From: Caenimonas sedimenti
GTDB lineage: Bacteria; Pseudomonadota; Gammaproteobacteria; Burkholderiales; Burkholderiaceae_C
NCBI RefSeq assembly: GCF_007833165.1
Contig: NZ_VOBQ01000012.1
Span: forward strand, 222,324-286,323
Direction: 5' to 3'
Length of the DNA stretch: 64,000 nucleotides
Shown: positions 38,714 through 46,140 of the stretch, piece by piece
How the letters are laid out: every line of letters starts with the position of its first letter
How positions within the stretch are numbered: position 1 is the stretch's first letter
Position numbers and translations under genes: made by a program
The notes under the pieces: generated by a model
Told to the model about the DNA's origin: nothing
The model's input: only the letters and a program-made list of their open reading frames with translations
Databases searched by the model: none

Positions 38714-38732
38714 GGCGGCCCACCGGGCCGCC
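38714..38732. terminator. GC-rich stem-loop in the 38692-38803 gap
   Basis: A perfect 8-bp stem GGCGGCCC / GGGCCGCC with an ACC loop. It is 72 bases past the stop of the metallo-hydrolase gene; neither strand has a proper T-run, so termination is uncertain. Confidence 0.3.
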
Positions 38733-38803
38733 TTTGGTCCAGCTTAGAAACTGCGGAGCTTCGCTGTTGTCATCCGCTCCGGCGCAGCGCCGTCAGCCGT
38801 GTC

Positions 38804-39793
38804 CTACGCCTGCAGCGCGGCCCACATTTCCTTGTCCCGCTCGGCCGTCCAGATGCGCGGGTTCTTGATGCCCTTGGCCTCGTCGTAGGCCCGGCTCACG
38901 TCGAAGGGCAGGCAGTGCTCGTAGATGAACACGTGACCGAAGACCGGGTCCATGGCCTTGCGCGTGTGCTCCATCGCGGCCTTCAGGTCCATGTTGGCCG
39001 CCGCCGCTTCGCGGCCGCAGCGGTACAACGTTTCCACCCAGCGTTGGGTGTAGTCGAGTGCCTTGTTGACCTGCGCGTTGCCCTTCATGGCCTCGCCCCG
39101 CCCAGGCACGATGGCCTCGGCCTTCAGGGCGCGCAGCGCTTCCAGCGTGGCCGGCCATTCCTCGAGCTGGGCATCGCCGGTGTACACGCCGGCTTCGAAT
39201 TCGACCAGGTCGCCAGAAAAGAGCACCTTCTCTTCCTCGACCCAGGCGATGGTGTCACCGCGCGTGTGGCCGTAGCCGGGCGACCACATCTGCACGCGCA
39301 CGCCGCCGAGGTCGACCGTCAGCCTGCCGGGCACTTCGCCCTTGGTGGCATCACCGCCACCGATCACCATGGTCGGCCAGGTGAGGCCTGGGATGCTCTC
39401 GGCATTGCGGAACAGGCGCGGAAAGCGGTCCATCTCGGACTGCATGTCTTCCGCGCCGCGCTCGACGATCAGTTCATAGGTGCCCTGGCTGGCGATCACT
39501 TCGGTGGCGCCTTCGGCCACGTAAGCGCTTGCACCCAGCACGCGGACCGCGTGGTAATGGGTGAGCAGGACGTACTTGATCGGCTTGTCGCTCACCTCGC
39601 GGATCCGAGCGATCAGGTCTTTCGCCATCGCCGGCGTCGCGGTGGCGTCGCTGACCATGATGAAGCGCTCGCCGATGATGACGCCCGAGTTCGGGTCGCC
39701 TTCCGCGGTGTACGCCCAGCAGTGCGGCGACAGCTGTTCGAAGGTGATTTTCTTGTCGGCCAGATCGGCCTGGCTGGCGAATGCTTTGCTCAC
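38804..39793 (-). CDS. MBL-fold metallo-hydrolase with altered metal motif
   Basis: 329 residues. The usual zinc motif HXHXDH appears as THYHAVR (residues 78-84): both first His are present but Val and Arg replace the Asp and His. Later elements are kept: GYGHTRGDT near 195 and LFSGDLVE near 212. The subgroup with HYHAVR is conserved in relatives from memory, so this is likely a real variation rather than decay, perhaps with one metal. Substrate unknown; no signal peptide. The gene is alone between two others on the same strand. Confidence 0.83.
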   Translation of the reverse strand: MSKAFASQADLADKKITFEQLSPHCWAYTAEGDPNSGVIIGERFIMVSDATATPAMAKDLIARIREVSDKPIKYVLLTHYHAVRVLGASAYVAEGATEVIASQGTYELIVERGAEDMQSEMDRFPRLFRNAESIPGLTWPTMVIGGGDATKGEVPGRLTVDLGGVRVQMWSPGYGHTRGDTIAWVEEEKVLFSGDLVEFEAGVYTGDAQLEEWPATLEALRALKAEAIVPGRGEAMKGNAQVNKALDYTQRWVETLYRCGREAAAANMDLKAAMEHTRKAMDPVFGHVFIYEHCLPFDVSRAYDEAKGIKNPRIWTAERDKEMWAALQA

Positions 39794-39860
39794 GCGGAAA
39801 CTCCTGGGAACGAGCAGGCGATTTTACCTATTCGTAATCGATTACGGATTGTTGAATGGC

Positions 39861-40367
39861 TTACCGTTCCGCCGCCCGCCCCAGCCAATCCACGGCCTGG
39901 TCGACCAGGCGGGCCACGTGGGCCGTGGCATCCACCACCAGCACCCCCGGCTCGCCCGCCGGATCCTGCAGCGCTTCGAACTGGCTGGCCACCAGGCTGG
40001 GCGGGTAGAAGTGGTCGGTGCGGGAAGCCACGCGCTCCATCGCCTGGTGCTGGCTCAAGGCCAGGTGCACGAACTTCAGATCGGGCACCGCCTCGCGCAG
40101 CCGCACCCGGTACGCCACCTTGAGCGCCGAGCAGGTCAGCACGGCGCCTCCCGGATGCGCGCACAGTTCTTCGGCCAGGCGCGCGAGCCAGCCTGCGCGG
40201 TCGTTGTCGTCGAGCGGCAGGGCCTGGCGCATCTTTTCGATGTTGGCCGCCGGGTGGAAGTCATCGCCCTCGATCAGCGGCACGCCGAGGCGGGCCGCCA
40301 GCAAGGCCCCGACCGCGGATTTCCCGCAGCCCGCGACGCCCATGATGACCACGTGCACCCGGTTCAT
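39861..40367 (-). CDS. gntK: Gluconokinase
   Basis: Phosphorylates gluconate to 6-phosphogluconate for the Entner-Doudoroff or pentose phosphate path. It has 168 residues with Walker A GVAGCGKSA (residues 10-18), EGDDFHPAANIEKM near 33, and TCSALKVAYR near 78, all typical of GntK/IdnK. The start overlaps the stop of the TetR gene (ATGA), so the regulator is expressed with it. Confidence 0.93.
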   Translation of the reverse strand: MNRVHVVIMGVAGCGKSAVGALLAARLGVPLIEGDDFHPAANIEKMRQALPLDDNDRAGWLARLAEELCAHPGGAVLTCSALKVAYRVRLREAVPDLKFVHLALSQHQAMERVASRTDHFYPPSLVASQFEALQDPAGEPGVLVVDATAHVARLVDQAVDWLGRAAER

Positions 40368-40969
40368 GCCGCCGGCGCCAGCCCGCGCTCCAGCAGGGCG
40401 ATGACTTCCTCGGCGAATGCCGGGTAGCTCATCGCGCCACCGGGGCGCAGCCAGGTGAAGGTCCAGTTGATCATGCCGAACAGCATCATGGTCAGCGCGG
40501 TCTGGTTGCGCGCGTCCAGCCGGTGCGGATAGGCCCGGGTGAGGAAACGCGTGACCGCCGAAACCACGTCGCGCTGCCGGTCCAGGATCAGTTCCCGCTG
40601 CGCCTCGCCCAGGAACTTGGTGTCATGCAGCAGCGCGATGTGCCGGGTCGCCGAGTGTTCGTATTCGTCCAGGAAGGTGCGGATCAGCTCGTGCAGCGCG
40701 GCGCGCTCGTCCAGGCTGCGCCGCTGTGCCGTCGCCTCGGCCTGGCCGATCAGCGCCAGCAGCCGCTGCGTGTAGCGGTCCAGCAGGTCGAACAGGATGG
40801 CTTCCTTGCTGTCGTAATAGTGATACAGGCGTGCCTTGGAGGTGCCGCAAGACGCCGCGATGTCGTTCATGCTGGCCGCGGGATAGCTGCGCTCGGCAAA
40901 GCATTGGGCCGCGATGTCCAGGATCTCGTCGCGCCGGAACTCGTGTTGCAGGGACTTGGGGCGCGCCAT
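40364..40969 (-). CDS. TetR/AcrR family regulator
   Basis: 201 residues: N-terminal helix-turn-helix (about 12-58; ILDIAAQCFAERSYPAASMNDIAASCGTSKARLYHYYDSKEAI) and a C-terminal ligand domain. It is upstream of gntK with a 4-base overlap. Related regulators often govern fatty-acid or aromatic catabolism, so control of gntK is possible only by position. Confidence 0.9.
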   Translation of the reverse strand: MARPKSLQHEFRRDEILDIAAQCFAERSYPAASMNDIAASCGTSKARLYHYYDSKEAILFDLLDRYTQRLLALIGQAEATAQRRSLDERAALHELIRTFLDEYEHSATRHIALLHDTKFLGEAQRELILDRQRDVVSAVTRFLTRAYPHRLDARNQTALTMMLFGMINWTFTWLRPGGAMSYPAFAEEVIALLERGLAPAA

Positions 40970-41004
40970 GCGGCGATTATGGGCATGCGCCCGCTGGCTC
41001 CATG

Positions 41005-41039
41005 AAAAAGGCGCGCGCCGCGGGAAGCGGCGCGCGCCT
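41005..41039 (-). terminator. Rho-independent terminator of the DUF2917 gene
   Basis: On the minus strand a perfect 13-bp stem AGGCGCGCGCCGC / GCGGCGCGCGCCT with a 5-base loop is followed by TTTTT, 18 bases past the stop of the DUF2917 gene. It also insulates the TetR gene. Confidence 0.9.
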
Positions 41040-41056
41040 GGCAGCGAGGGCCGGGT

Positions 41057-41572
41057 TCAGCCCATGGCACCGTGCGCGCCGCAACTGGCCATGCGGCCCC
41101 GCGGGGCGCTGCGGACGGGCACCAGGTCGACCACCAGGTGGCCGACCCCCACCGCCAGCCGGCCCAGCGCGCGCAGGCCCAGCGCCACGGCCATGCGCAG
41201 GTCGGCCAGCGGCTGCCGCACGCCGGCGAACCTGATGCGCCGGGCGGCGGCGGCAGGCACGGCCACCGGGGCCAGCACCGGGTCCCAGCTGAAATAGGCG
41301 GCGCCGGTCTTGTTCCAGGACTCGATGACGACGCGCTGTCCCGCCTGCACCCACATCGAACGGCCCACCTCGAGGATGTGGTCGCCGGAATCGGTGGGCG
41401 AGACCCCATGCGGGCCGTCGAGCGTGGCCCAGACCCGGCCGTGGCCGATGCGCAGGACGCCGTTGGTGGCCGGCCGCAAGGTGATGGCGCGGCCGCGGGC
41501 CAGCTTCCAGGTGCCCGGCAGGGCCGTGGCGGGGGAGGCTTGGAGCAGTTGGGCGATCGACGGTGCGGACAT
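41057..41572 (-). CDS. DUF2917 protein
   Basis: 171 residues; the cupin-like DUF2917 core (about 22-95) shows GTWKLARGRAITLRP, RVWATLDGPHG, GDHILEVGRSMWVQAGQ and VIESW. C-terminal hydrophobic segment (about 125-155) could be an amphipathic helix. Function of this domain is not established. Divergent from a LysR regulator with a shared 156-base control region that holds a clear LysR box, so it is probably the target of that regulator. Confidence 0.82.
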   Translation of the reverse strand: MSAPSIAQLLQASPATALPGTWKLARGRAITLRPATNGVLRIGHGRVWATLDGPHGVSPTDSGDHILEVGRSMWVQAGQRVVIESWNKTGAAYFSWDPVLAPVAVPAAAARRIRFAGVRQPLADLRMAVALGLRALGRLAVGVGHLVVDLVPVRSAPRGRMASCGAHGAMG

Positions 41573-41669
41573 GGCGTTTCTCCTGAGGTTTGCTTGAGGG
41601 AGTAATCTCTTTTCGGCATTGAATGATCGGCGGCCGGTGCTTGGCAGTCCAATGAATTCGGGCTACCCT

Positions 41670-41692
41670 ATTGATTCCCGATTCGCATCAAT
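41670..41692. promoter_or_regulatory. LysR-type binding site ATTGAT-N11-ATCAAT
   Basis: A perfect inverted repeat ATTGAT and ATCAAT with 11 bases between, the T-N11-A form of LysR-family regulatory boxes, lies 36 bases before the lysR ATG and 97 before the DUF2917 start. Confidence 0.7.
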
Positions 41693-41728
41693 GCCCCGGA
41701 CGCTCCTGACACGGACTGGCAAACTTCC

Positions 41729-42712
41729 ATGCAGCATTCGCAGACCCATTTGCGCAGCCGGCCGATCTCCGCCGGCCACATGCGCGCTTTCGAGGCCGTC
41801 GCCCGGCACCTCAACTTCCGCGCCGCCGCGGAAGAGATGGCGCTCACCCAGTCGGCGGTGAGCCGGCAGATCCAGTCCCTGGAAGAAGAAGTGGGGGTGG
41901 GCCTGTTCCTGCGCCACACGCGGGCCGTGGAGCTGACCAGCGCCGGCGCGCAACTGCTGATGGCGGTGTCGCAGTCGCTGCCGCGCATCGACAACGCCGT
42001 GCGGCAGATCCGCCAGAGCGCGGGCCGTCAGGCGGTGGCCCTCACCACCTTTGCTTCCTTCGCCTCGATGTGGCTGATCCCGCGGCTGGAGCAGTTCCAG
42101 CGCGACAACCCGGACATCGACATCCGCATTGATGCGTCGGACAACAAGATGGACCTCGATGTGTCCGACGTCGACATGGCGCTGCGTTACGGCCCCATGG
42201 CCAACATGCCGCCGACCGCCGTGCGGCTGTTCGGCGAGCAGCTGACCCCGGTGGTGAGCCCCTGGCTGCTCAAGAGCGGCCCACCGCTCGCAAAGCCGGC
42301 GGACCTGGCGCAGTTCACGATCATCGAGGCGGGCGACGCGCACCACACGCACCTGGAATGGCTCACCTGGCGCCGCTGGTTCGACGAGCACGGCCTGTCC
42401 AAGCTGCAACCGAAGCGCTGGCTCTATTTCAACTATGCCTACCAGATGGTGCAGGCCGCGCTGACCGGCCAGGGCGTGGTGCTGGCCCGCCTGCCGCTGG
42501 TGGCGGAGAGCCTGGCCAACGGCGACCTGATCGAGCCCCTGCCCAAGCTGCGCATGGATTCGCCGATGGCCTACTGGCTGATCGTCGGCCCACGCAGCGC
42601 GCAGCGCCCGGAGATCAAGGCCTTCTGCGAGTGGCTGATGGCCCAGAGCAAGATCACCCGCCAGACCATCGGCGAAGTGCCCGACCCGGACACCGTCGAT
42701 GACATGGATTGA
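41729..42712 (+). CDS. LysR family transcriptional regulator (GcvA-like)
   Basis: 327 residues: N-terminal winged helix-turn-helix (about 15-75; HMRAFEAVARHLNFRAAAEEMALTQSAVSRQIQSLEEEVGV), linker helix and periplasmic-binding-like effector domain. The phrase NPDIDIRIDASD and DVDMALRYG near residues 130-155 are typical of the GcvA/AmpR subgroup. Effector unknown. Divergent from the DUF2917 gene with which it shares a LysR box. Confidence 0.92.
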   Translation: MQHSQTHLRSRPISAGHMRAFEAVARHLNFRAAAEEMALTQSAVSRQIQSLEEEVGVGLFLRHTRAVELTSAGAQLLMAVSQSLPRIDNAVRQIRQSAGRQAVALTTFASFASMWLIPRLEQFQRDNPDIDIRIDASDNKMDLDVSDVDMALRYGPMANMPPTAVRLFGEQLTPVVSPWLLKSGPPLAKPADLAQFTIIEAGDAHHTHLEWLTWRRWFDEHGLSKLQPKRWLYFNYAYQMVQAALTGQGVVLARLPLVAESLANGDLIEPLPKLRMDSPMAYWLIVGPRSAQRPEIKAFCEWLMAQSKITRQTIGEVPDPDTVDDMD

Positions 42713-42736
42713 TGCGCGCGGCGCGCCGGGTCCACC

Positions 42737-43324
42737 TCAGCTGAACGGCCACACGACGCCGTTGTCGTTCAGGATGGTGTCCAGCGGCACGTCGTGCGGT
42801 TCGGCCTCCAGATCGGCCAGGAAGCCGTTGGTGAAACCCAGCCCGACGGTGAACGGGCGCGGCTGCAGCTCCGCGAGGGTGCGGTCGTAGAAGCCGCCGC
42901 CGTAGCCCAGCCGGTAACCGCCCGGCCCGTAGCCCACGCAAGGCACGAACAGCAGCGTGGGGACCACGACTTCCGTGTCTTTGGGCTTGGGAATGCCGTA
43001 TGCATCCTCTTCCATCGGACAACCGGGGAACCATGCGTGGAATTTCAGCGTCCGATGCAGCTTGTCGACGACCGGCAGCCCGATGCGGCGCAACTGCGCC
43101 TGGTCCAGCAGCTCGCCGTCCTCCTTCCACCGGTGGAGGGCCGGCAGGGGATCGAACTCGCCCTTGATGGGCCAATAGGCCCCGATCACGGTATCGGGCC
43201 GTCCCACCAGCCAGATGCGCATCACCCGCTGCAACAGGTCGGCCCGCTGTAGCCGGTCCGGCATGTTGAGGCGTTGTTCAATCAAACCCTTCCGCAAGGC
43301 CCTTTTTTCTTCCGACCTGTCCAT
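42737..43324 (-). CDS. 5-formyltetrahydrofolate cyclo-ligase
   Basis: Converts 5-formyl-THF to 5,10-methenyl-THF using ATP. It has 195 residues with the ATP/substrate motif RLGYGGGFYDRTLAE near residue 138, KFHAWFPG near 93 and DLEAEPHDVPLD near the end, the normal YgfA/MTHFS pattern. Its ATG at 43324 lies 12 bases from the group II intron 5' end, so its promoter now lies within the intron. Confidence 0.94.
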   Translation of the reverse strand: MDRSEEKRALRKGLIEQRLNMPDRLQRADLLQRVMRIWLVGRPDTVIGAYWPIKGEFDPLPALHRWKEDGELLDQAQLRRIGLPVVDKLHRTLKFHAWFPGCPMEEDAYGIPKPKDTEVVVPTLLFVPCVGYGPGGYRLGYGGGFYDRTLAELQPRPFTVGLGFTNGFLADLEAEPHDVPLDTILNDNGVVWPFS

Positions 43325-43921
43325 AATTTCCCGATGGTGCGACTCGATGTCGCTTCTAGCCAGTCCGAAAGGGCTGGTTGCGTAGTGTGTCTACGCCTTA
43401 ACTAGAGCCGTTTTCCAGAGGGAAAACGGACGGCTTCCTCCCAGGAAGTCTAACCAGAAGAGGCTGCGCGGTGCCCGTCACTTCCAGCCCCTGAAGCAGC
43501 CCACCCAGGGTTGACTTCGCAACAAGAGCCGCCACGAGGCTGGCTTTTCTGTTGCCTGAACGCTACGTTTTACGAACTTTTACAAGTGCGAGAACGCAGC
43601 ACCGGGGCTCTAGCCCGGTCACAGCGACGCCATCCCCGGCGTCTTGTTTCTCGGAACCGCGCTTGGAACAGCGCGTCCCCTTCCGCACGTGCTTCTGGAG
43701 TAATCCGGGGGTGCGGAGCTGCGGATAAACGTCCCGTGCGCGAGCACACAGACCATGCGCAAGCAAGGTCGATGGCCTGAACAAGACTGGCCAGAGACGA
43801 AGGGGAACAGGGTATGGGAAAGCGAAAGCTGAACGTACGTTTGAACTGCCGTAAAAATTGAGCAGCTAACTCTTGAATCCCGCGCAAGCGGGGAGCTGCA
43901 ACCAAAAGGTAAGGTGCTGTG

Positions 43922-43947
43922 GAGTTCAGGATCATCGACCTGGACTC
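43922..43947 (+). ncRNA. EBS1 hairpin of the group II intron
   Basis: A 9-bp stem GAGTTCAGG / CCTGGACTC (one U-G pair) presents an 8-base loop ATCATCGA. The CATCG in the loop is complementary to the exon end CGATG at 43332-43336, as expected of exon-binding site 1. AAATT 75 bases upstream pairs with AATTT at 43325-43329 and would be EBS2/IBS2. Confidence 0.6.
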
Positions 43948-44307
43948 GTTCCCTACAACCGCACCCGGCAGATAGTACGTCCCTAACCCCGTCACCGGTC
44001 CGCCAACTGGTGGGCGCCGGGGGAAACGAGGTAAGCCCAATTCACCGCCATGTCCGCAAGGAGATGGCTAGCCCGATCAATGGCACTGCCAGAGTGACGG
44101 TGAGTTGTGTAGTGGGTAGAGGAAGTAGCAAAAAGCGAATGCCAGTCTGTAATGGAGTGGATAGGGGCCTGTTCCCCAAGGTGAAAGCCTGCTGACTTGC
44201 TACAGGTGCGACGGCGTGAAGCCGCTGCAACTTCATCAACCGACCCGGAGGGACCAACCCTCCAGGGTTGGTCCCTTCTTCAACGGGTCATCCTCATTGG
44301 AGAAGGT

Positions 44308-46008
44308 ATGGAAAACATCCGCAAGGATGCTGCGTCTTCAAGCGGACCAACTGACTGGCATTCCATCGATTGGAAGCACGTCATGCGGTTTGTCGGAAAG
44401 ATGCAGCTGCGCATCGCGCAGGCAGAACTGGTGAAAGACTTCCGGAGAGTCACACGACTTCAACGGAGTCTGATCCGATCCTGGCAGGCCAAGGCATTGG
44501 CGGTCAGGAAAGTAACCGAGAACCAAGGGAAGCGGACGAGTGGCATCGACCGCGTACTTTGGGACACGCCAGAAAAGAAATGGAACGCGATTGGTTGTCT
44601 TCACCTGAAGGGATACCGGGCACGCCCACTGCGGCGGGTCTGGATTCCGAAAGCGAATGGGAAGGAACGCCCCCTGGGTATCCCCACCATGCGCGATCGC
44701 GCGATGCAAGCGCTTTTTCTGCTTGCACTGGAGCCAGCGACCGAGTGCTCGTCTGATCCGAATTCGTATGGATTCCGGAAAAGGCGATCTACACACGATG
44801 CGCGGAGCCAGTTGTTCAGCGTTCTGTCCCGGAAGGTTTCGGCCGTCTGGGTGCTGGATGCGGATATCGCAGGGTTTTTCGACAACATCAACCATGACTG
44901 GTTGCTGAACCACGCTCACATGAGCAAGGTGACGCTAAAGAAGTGGTTGAAATCTGGAGTAGTCGACAAGGGTCAACTCCGGCGCACGGAAGAAGGAACG
45001 CCGCAAGGCGGGATCATCTCTCCGTTGCTGGCGAATATCACGCTGAACAGCCTGGAAACGGGGCTCGCGCGTTACCTACGGGAAACGTTGGGTCTCAAAC
45101 CGGCTGCAAGCGCGAAGGTGAATCTGGTGCGGTATGCCGATGACTTCGTGGTGACCTGCAGCTCGAAAGAGTTGCTGGAAACTGTGGTCCAACCGTGGAT
45201 AGAAGAATTCCTGCGCGAGCGGGGACTGACGCTGTCCAAGGAGAAGACCCGCATCGTGCATATCGACGAAGGATTCGATTTCCTGGGGTGGACGTTCCGG
45301 AAGTTCCAAGGAACGCTGCTCATCAAGCCGAGCCGGAAGAACGCGAAAGCGTTTTACGACAAGGTCAAGGGAATCATTGCCGACTCGCTGGCCGTTCCAA
45401 CAAGTACGCTGATACAGCGCCTGAACCCCGTCCTCATGGGCTGGGCCAGGTACCACCAAGGCGTCGTGGCCAAAGAGACCTTCAGCAAACTCGACCACCT
45501 CATTTACTGGCGGTTGATGCGTTGGGGGTTGCGGAGGCACTCACGAAAAACCAGCAAGTGGGTCTATGACCACTACTGGCTGGGTGCCGGTTCGCGCCGG
45601 CAGTTCGGGGGACGCGGCGTTGATCGTCGGGGTGACGCGGTACGGATTCACCTGTACCAGTTGGCGGACACGAAAATTGTTCGTCACGTCAAGATCAAGG
45701 GGGACTACAACCCCTTCGACCCGGCGTGGGAGGTCTATGGCGAGCGCCTGCGGGTGGACCGGATGTCGCAAGACATCTGGGACATCCAACGGTTCAAGTT
45801 GTGGGCCGCCCAGGATGGACGCTGCGCTCACTGTCAGCAGGAAATCGACGTGGCTGAGGACGGCTGGCACGACCACCATATCGAGCCGGTTCAGCTTGGC
45901 GGGAGCGATGCTCTTGCCAACCGGGTTTTGTTGCACCCGGTATGTCACAGGCGTATCCACGCCCTGGGTTTGGAGGTTGCCAAGCCGGTCCCAGCACGGG
46001 GACTTTAA
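44308..46008 (+). CDS. ltrA: Group II intron reverse transcriptase/maturase with HNH endonuclease
   Basis: Helps the intron RNA fold, and copies it into DNA during retrohoming. It has 566 residues from ATG 44308, with GGAG 5 bases before it. Domains: N-terminal RT0 (about 15-75), RT motifs RVWIPKANGKERPLGIPT near 114, DADIAGFFDNINH near 190, GTPQGGIISPLLANI near 230, catalytic YADDF near 274, maturase domain X (about 340-430), and C-terminal HNH (about 510-560; CAHCQQ, HDHHIEPVQLGG, ANRVLLHPVCHRRIH). All catalytic residues are kept, and no frameshift appears. Lower GC than its neighbours fits transfer. Confidence 0.95.
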   Translation: MENIRKDAASSSGPTDWHSIDWKHVMRFVGKMQLRIAQAELVKDFRRVTRLQRSLIRSWQAKALAVRKVTENQGKRTSGIDRVLWDTPEKKWNAIGCLHLKGYRARPLRRVWIPKANGKERPLGIPTMRDRAMQALFLLALEPATECSSDPNSYGFRKRRSTHDARSQLFSVLSRKVSAVWVLDADIAGFFDNINHDWLLNHAHMSKVTLKKWLKSGVVDKGQLRRTEEGTPQGGIISPLLANITLNSLETGLARYLRETLGLKPAASAKVNLVRYADDFVVTCSSKELLETVVQPWIEEFLRERGLTLSKEKTRIVHIDEGFDFLGWTFRKFQGTLLIKPSRKNAKAFYDKVKGIIADSLAVPTSTLIQRLNPVLMGWARYHQGVVAKETFSKLDHLIYWRLMRWGLRRHSRKTSKWVYDHYWLGAGSRRQFGGRGVDRRGDAVRIHLYQLADTKIVRHVKIKGDYNPFDPAWEVYGERLRVDRMSQDIWDIQRFKLWAAQDGRCAHCQQEIDVAEDGWHDHHIEPVQLGGSDALANRVLLHPVCHRRIHALGLEVAKPVPARGL

Positions 46009-46070
46009 TCTGATGAGCCAGGACTGAGGCATGCAACTCAACAGTCCTCGGTAAATCGGTGGTCGTGCGT

Positions 46071-46104
46071 GAGCCGTATGCGGGGAAACTTGCACGTACG
46101 GTTC
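46071..46104 (+). ncRNA. Group II intron domain V (catalytic)
   Basis: 34 bases with the standard form: GAGCCGTATG stem with catalytic AGC triad, GGGGAAAC tetraloop region and closing CGTACGGTTC. This is the most conserved part of group II introns and identifies the element at the RNA level. Confidence 0.93.
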
Positions 46105-46111
46105 TTAGGGG

Positions 46112-46140
46112 GGGATAACATCGCGAGATGTTGTCCCTAC
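46112..46140 (+). ncRNA. Group II intron domain VI with no bulged adenosine
   Basis: GGGATAACATC and GATGTTGTCCC form an uninterrupted 11-bp stem (one U-G pair) with a GCGA loop, then TAC. The 3' strand has no unpaired A at the expected branch site 7-8 bases from the end. The ATG of the transglycosylase reading frame (46128) lies in the 3' strand of this stem. Confidence 0.7.

Larger units (their letters stand above)
43337..46140 (+). mobile_element. Group II intron with encoded reverse transcriptase/maturase
   Basis: 5' end GTGCGAC at 43337 fits the GUGYG consensus; a structured 5' part follows, then the intron protein (44308-46008), domain V (46071-46104) and domain VI (46112-46140) ending in AC, the AY consensus. 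The loop of a hairpin at 43922-43947 can pair with the last 5 bases of the 5' exon (CGATG), and AAATT at 43855-43859 with the next exon segment, supporting the 5' boundary. Stretch 43337-44307 (971 bases) carries only RNA structure. An alternative GTGCGAG at 43587 cannot be excluded as the true 5' end. 3' boundary may be uncertain by one base. The element sits at the start codon of the lytic transglycosylase gene and on its sense strand, so splicing could restore it. Confidence 0.88.

Noticed and set aside
43337..43586. Small coding genes in the 5' intron region
   Set aside because: Open frames of 60-150 codons there lack ribosome sites and families; the sequence is RNA-structured intron.
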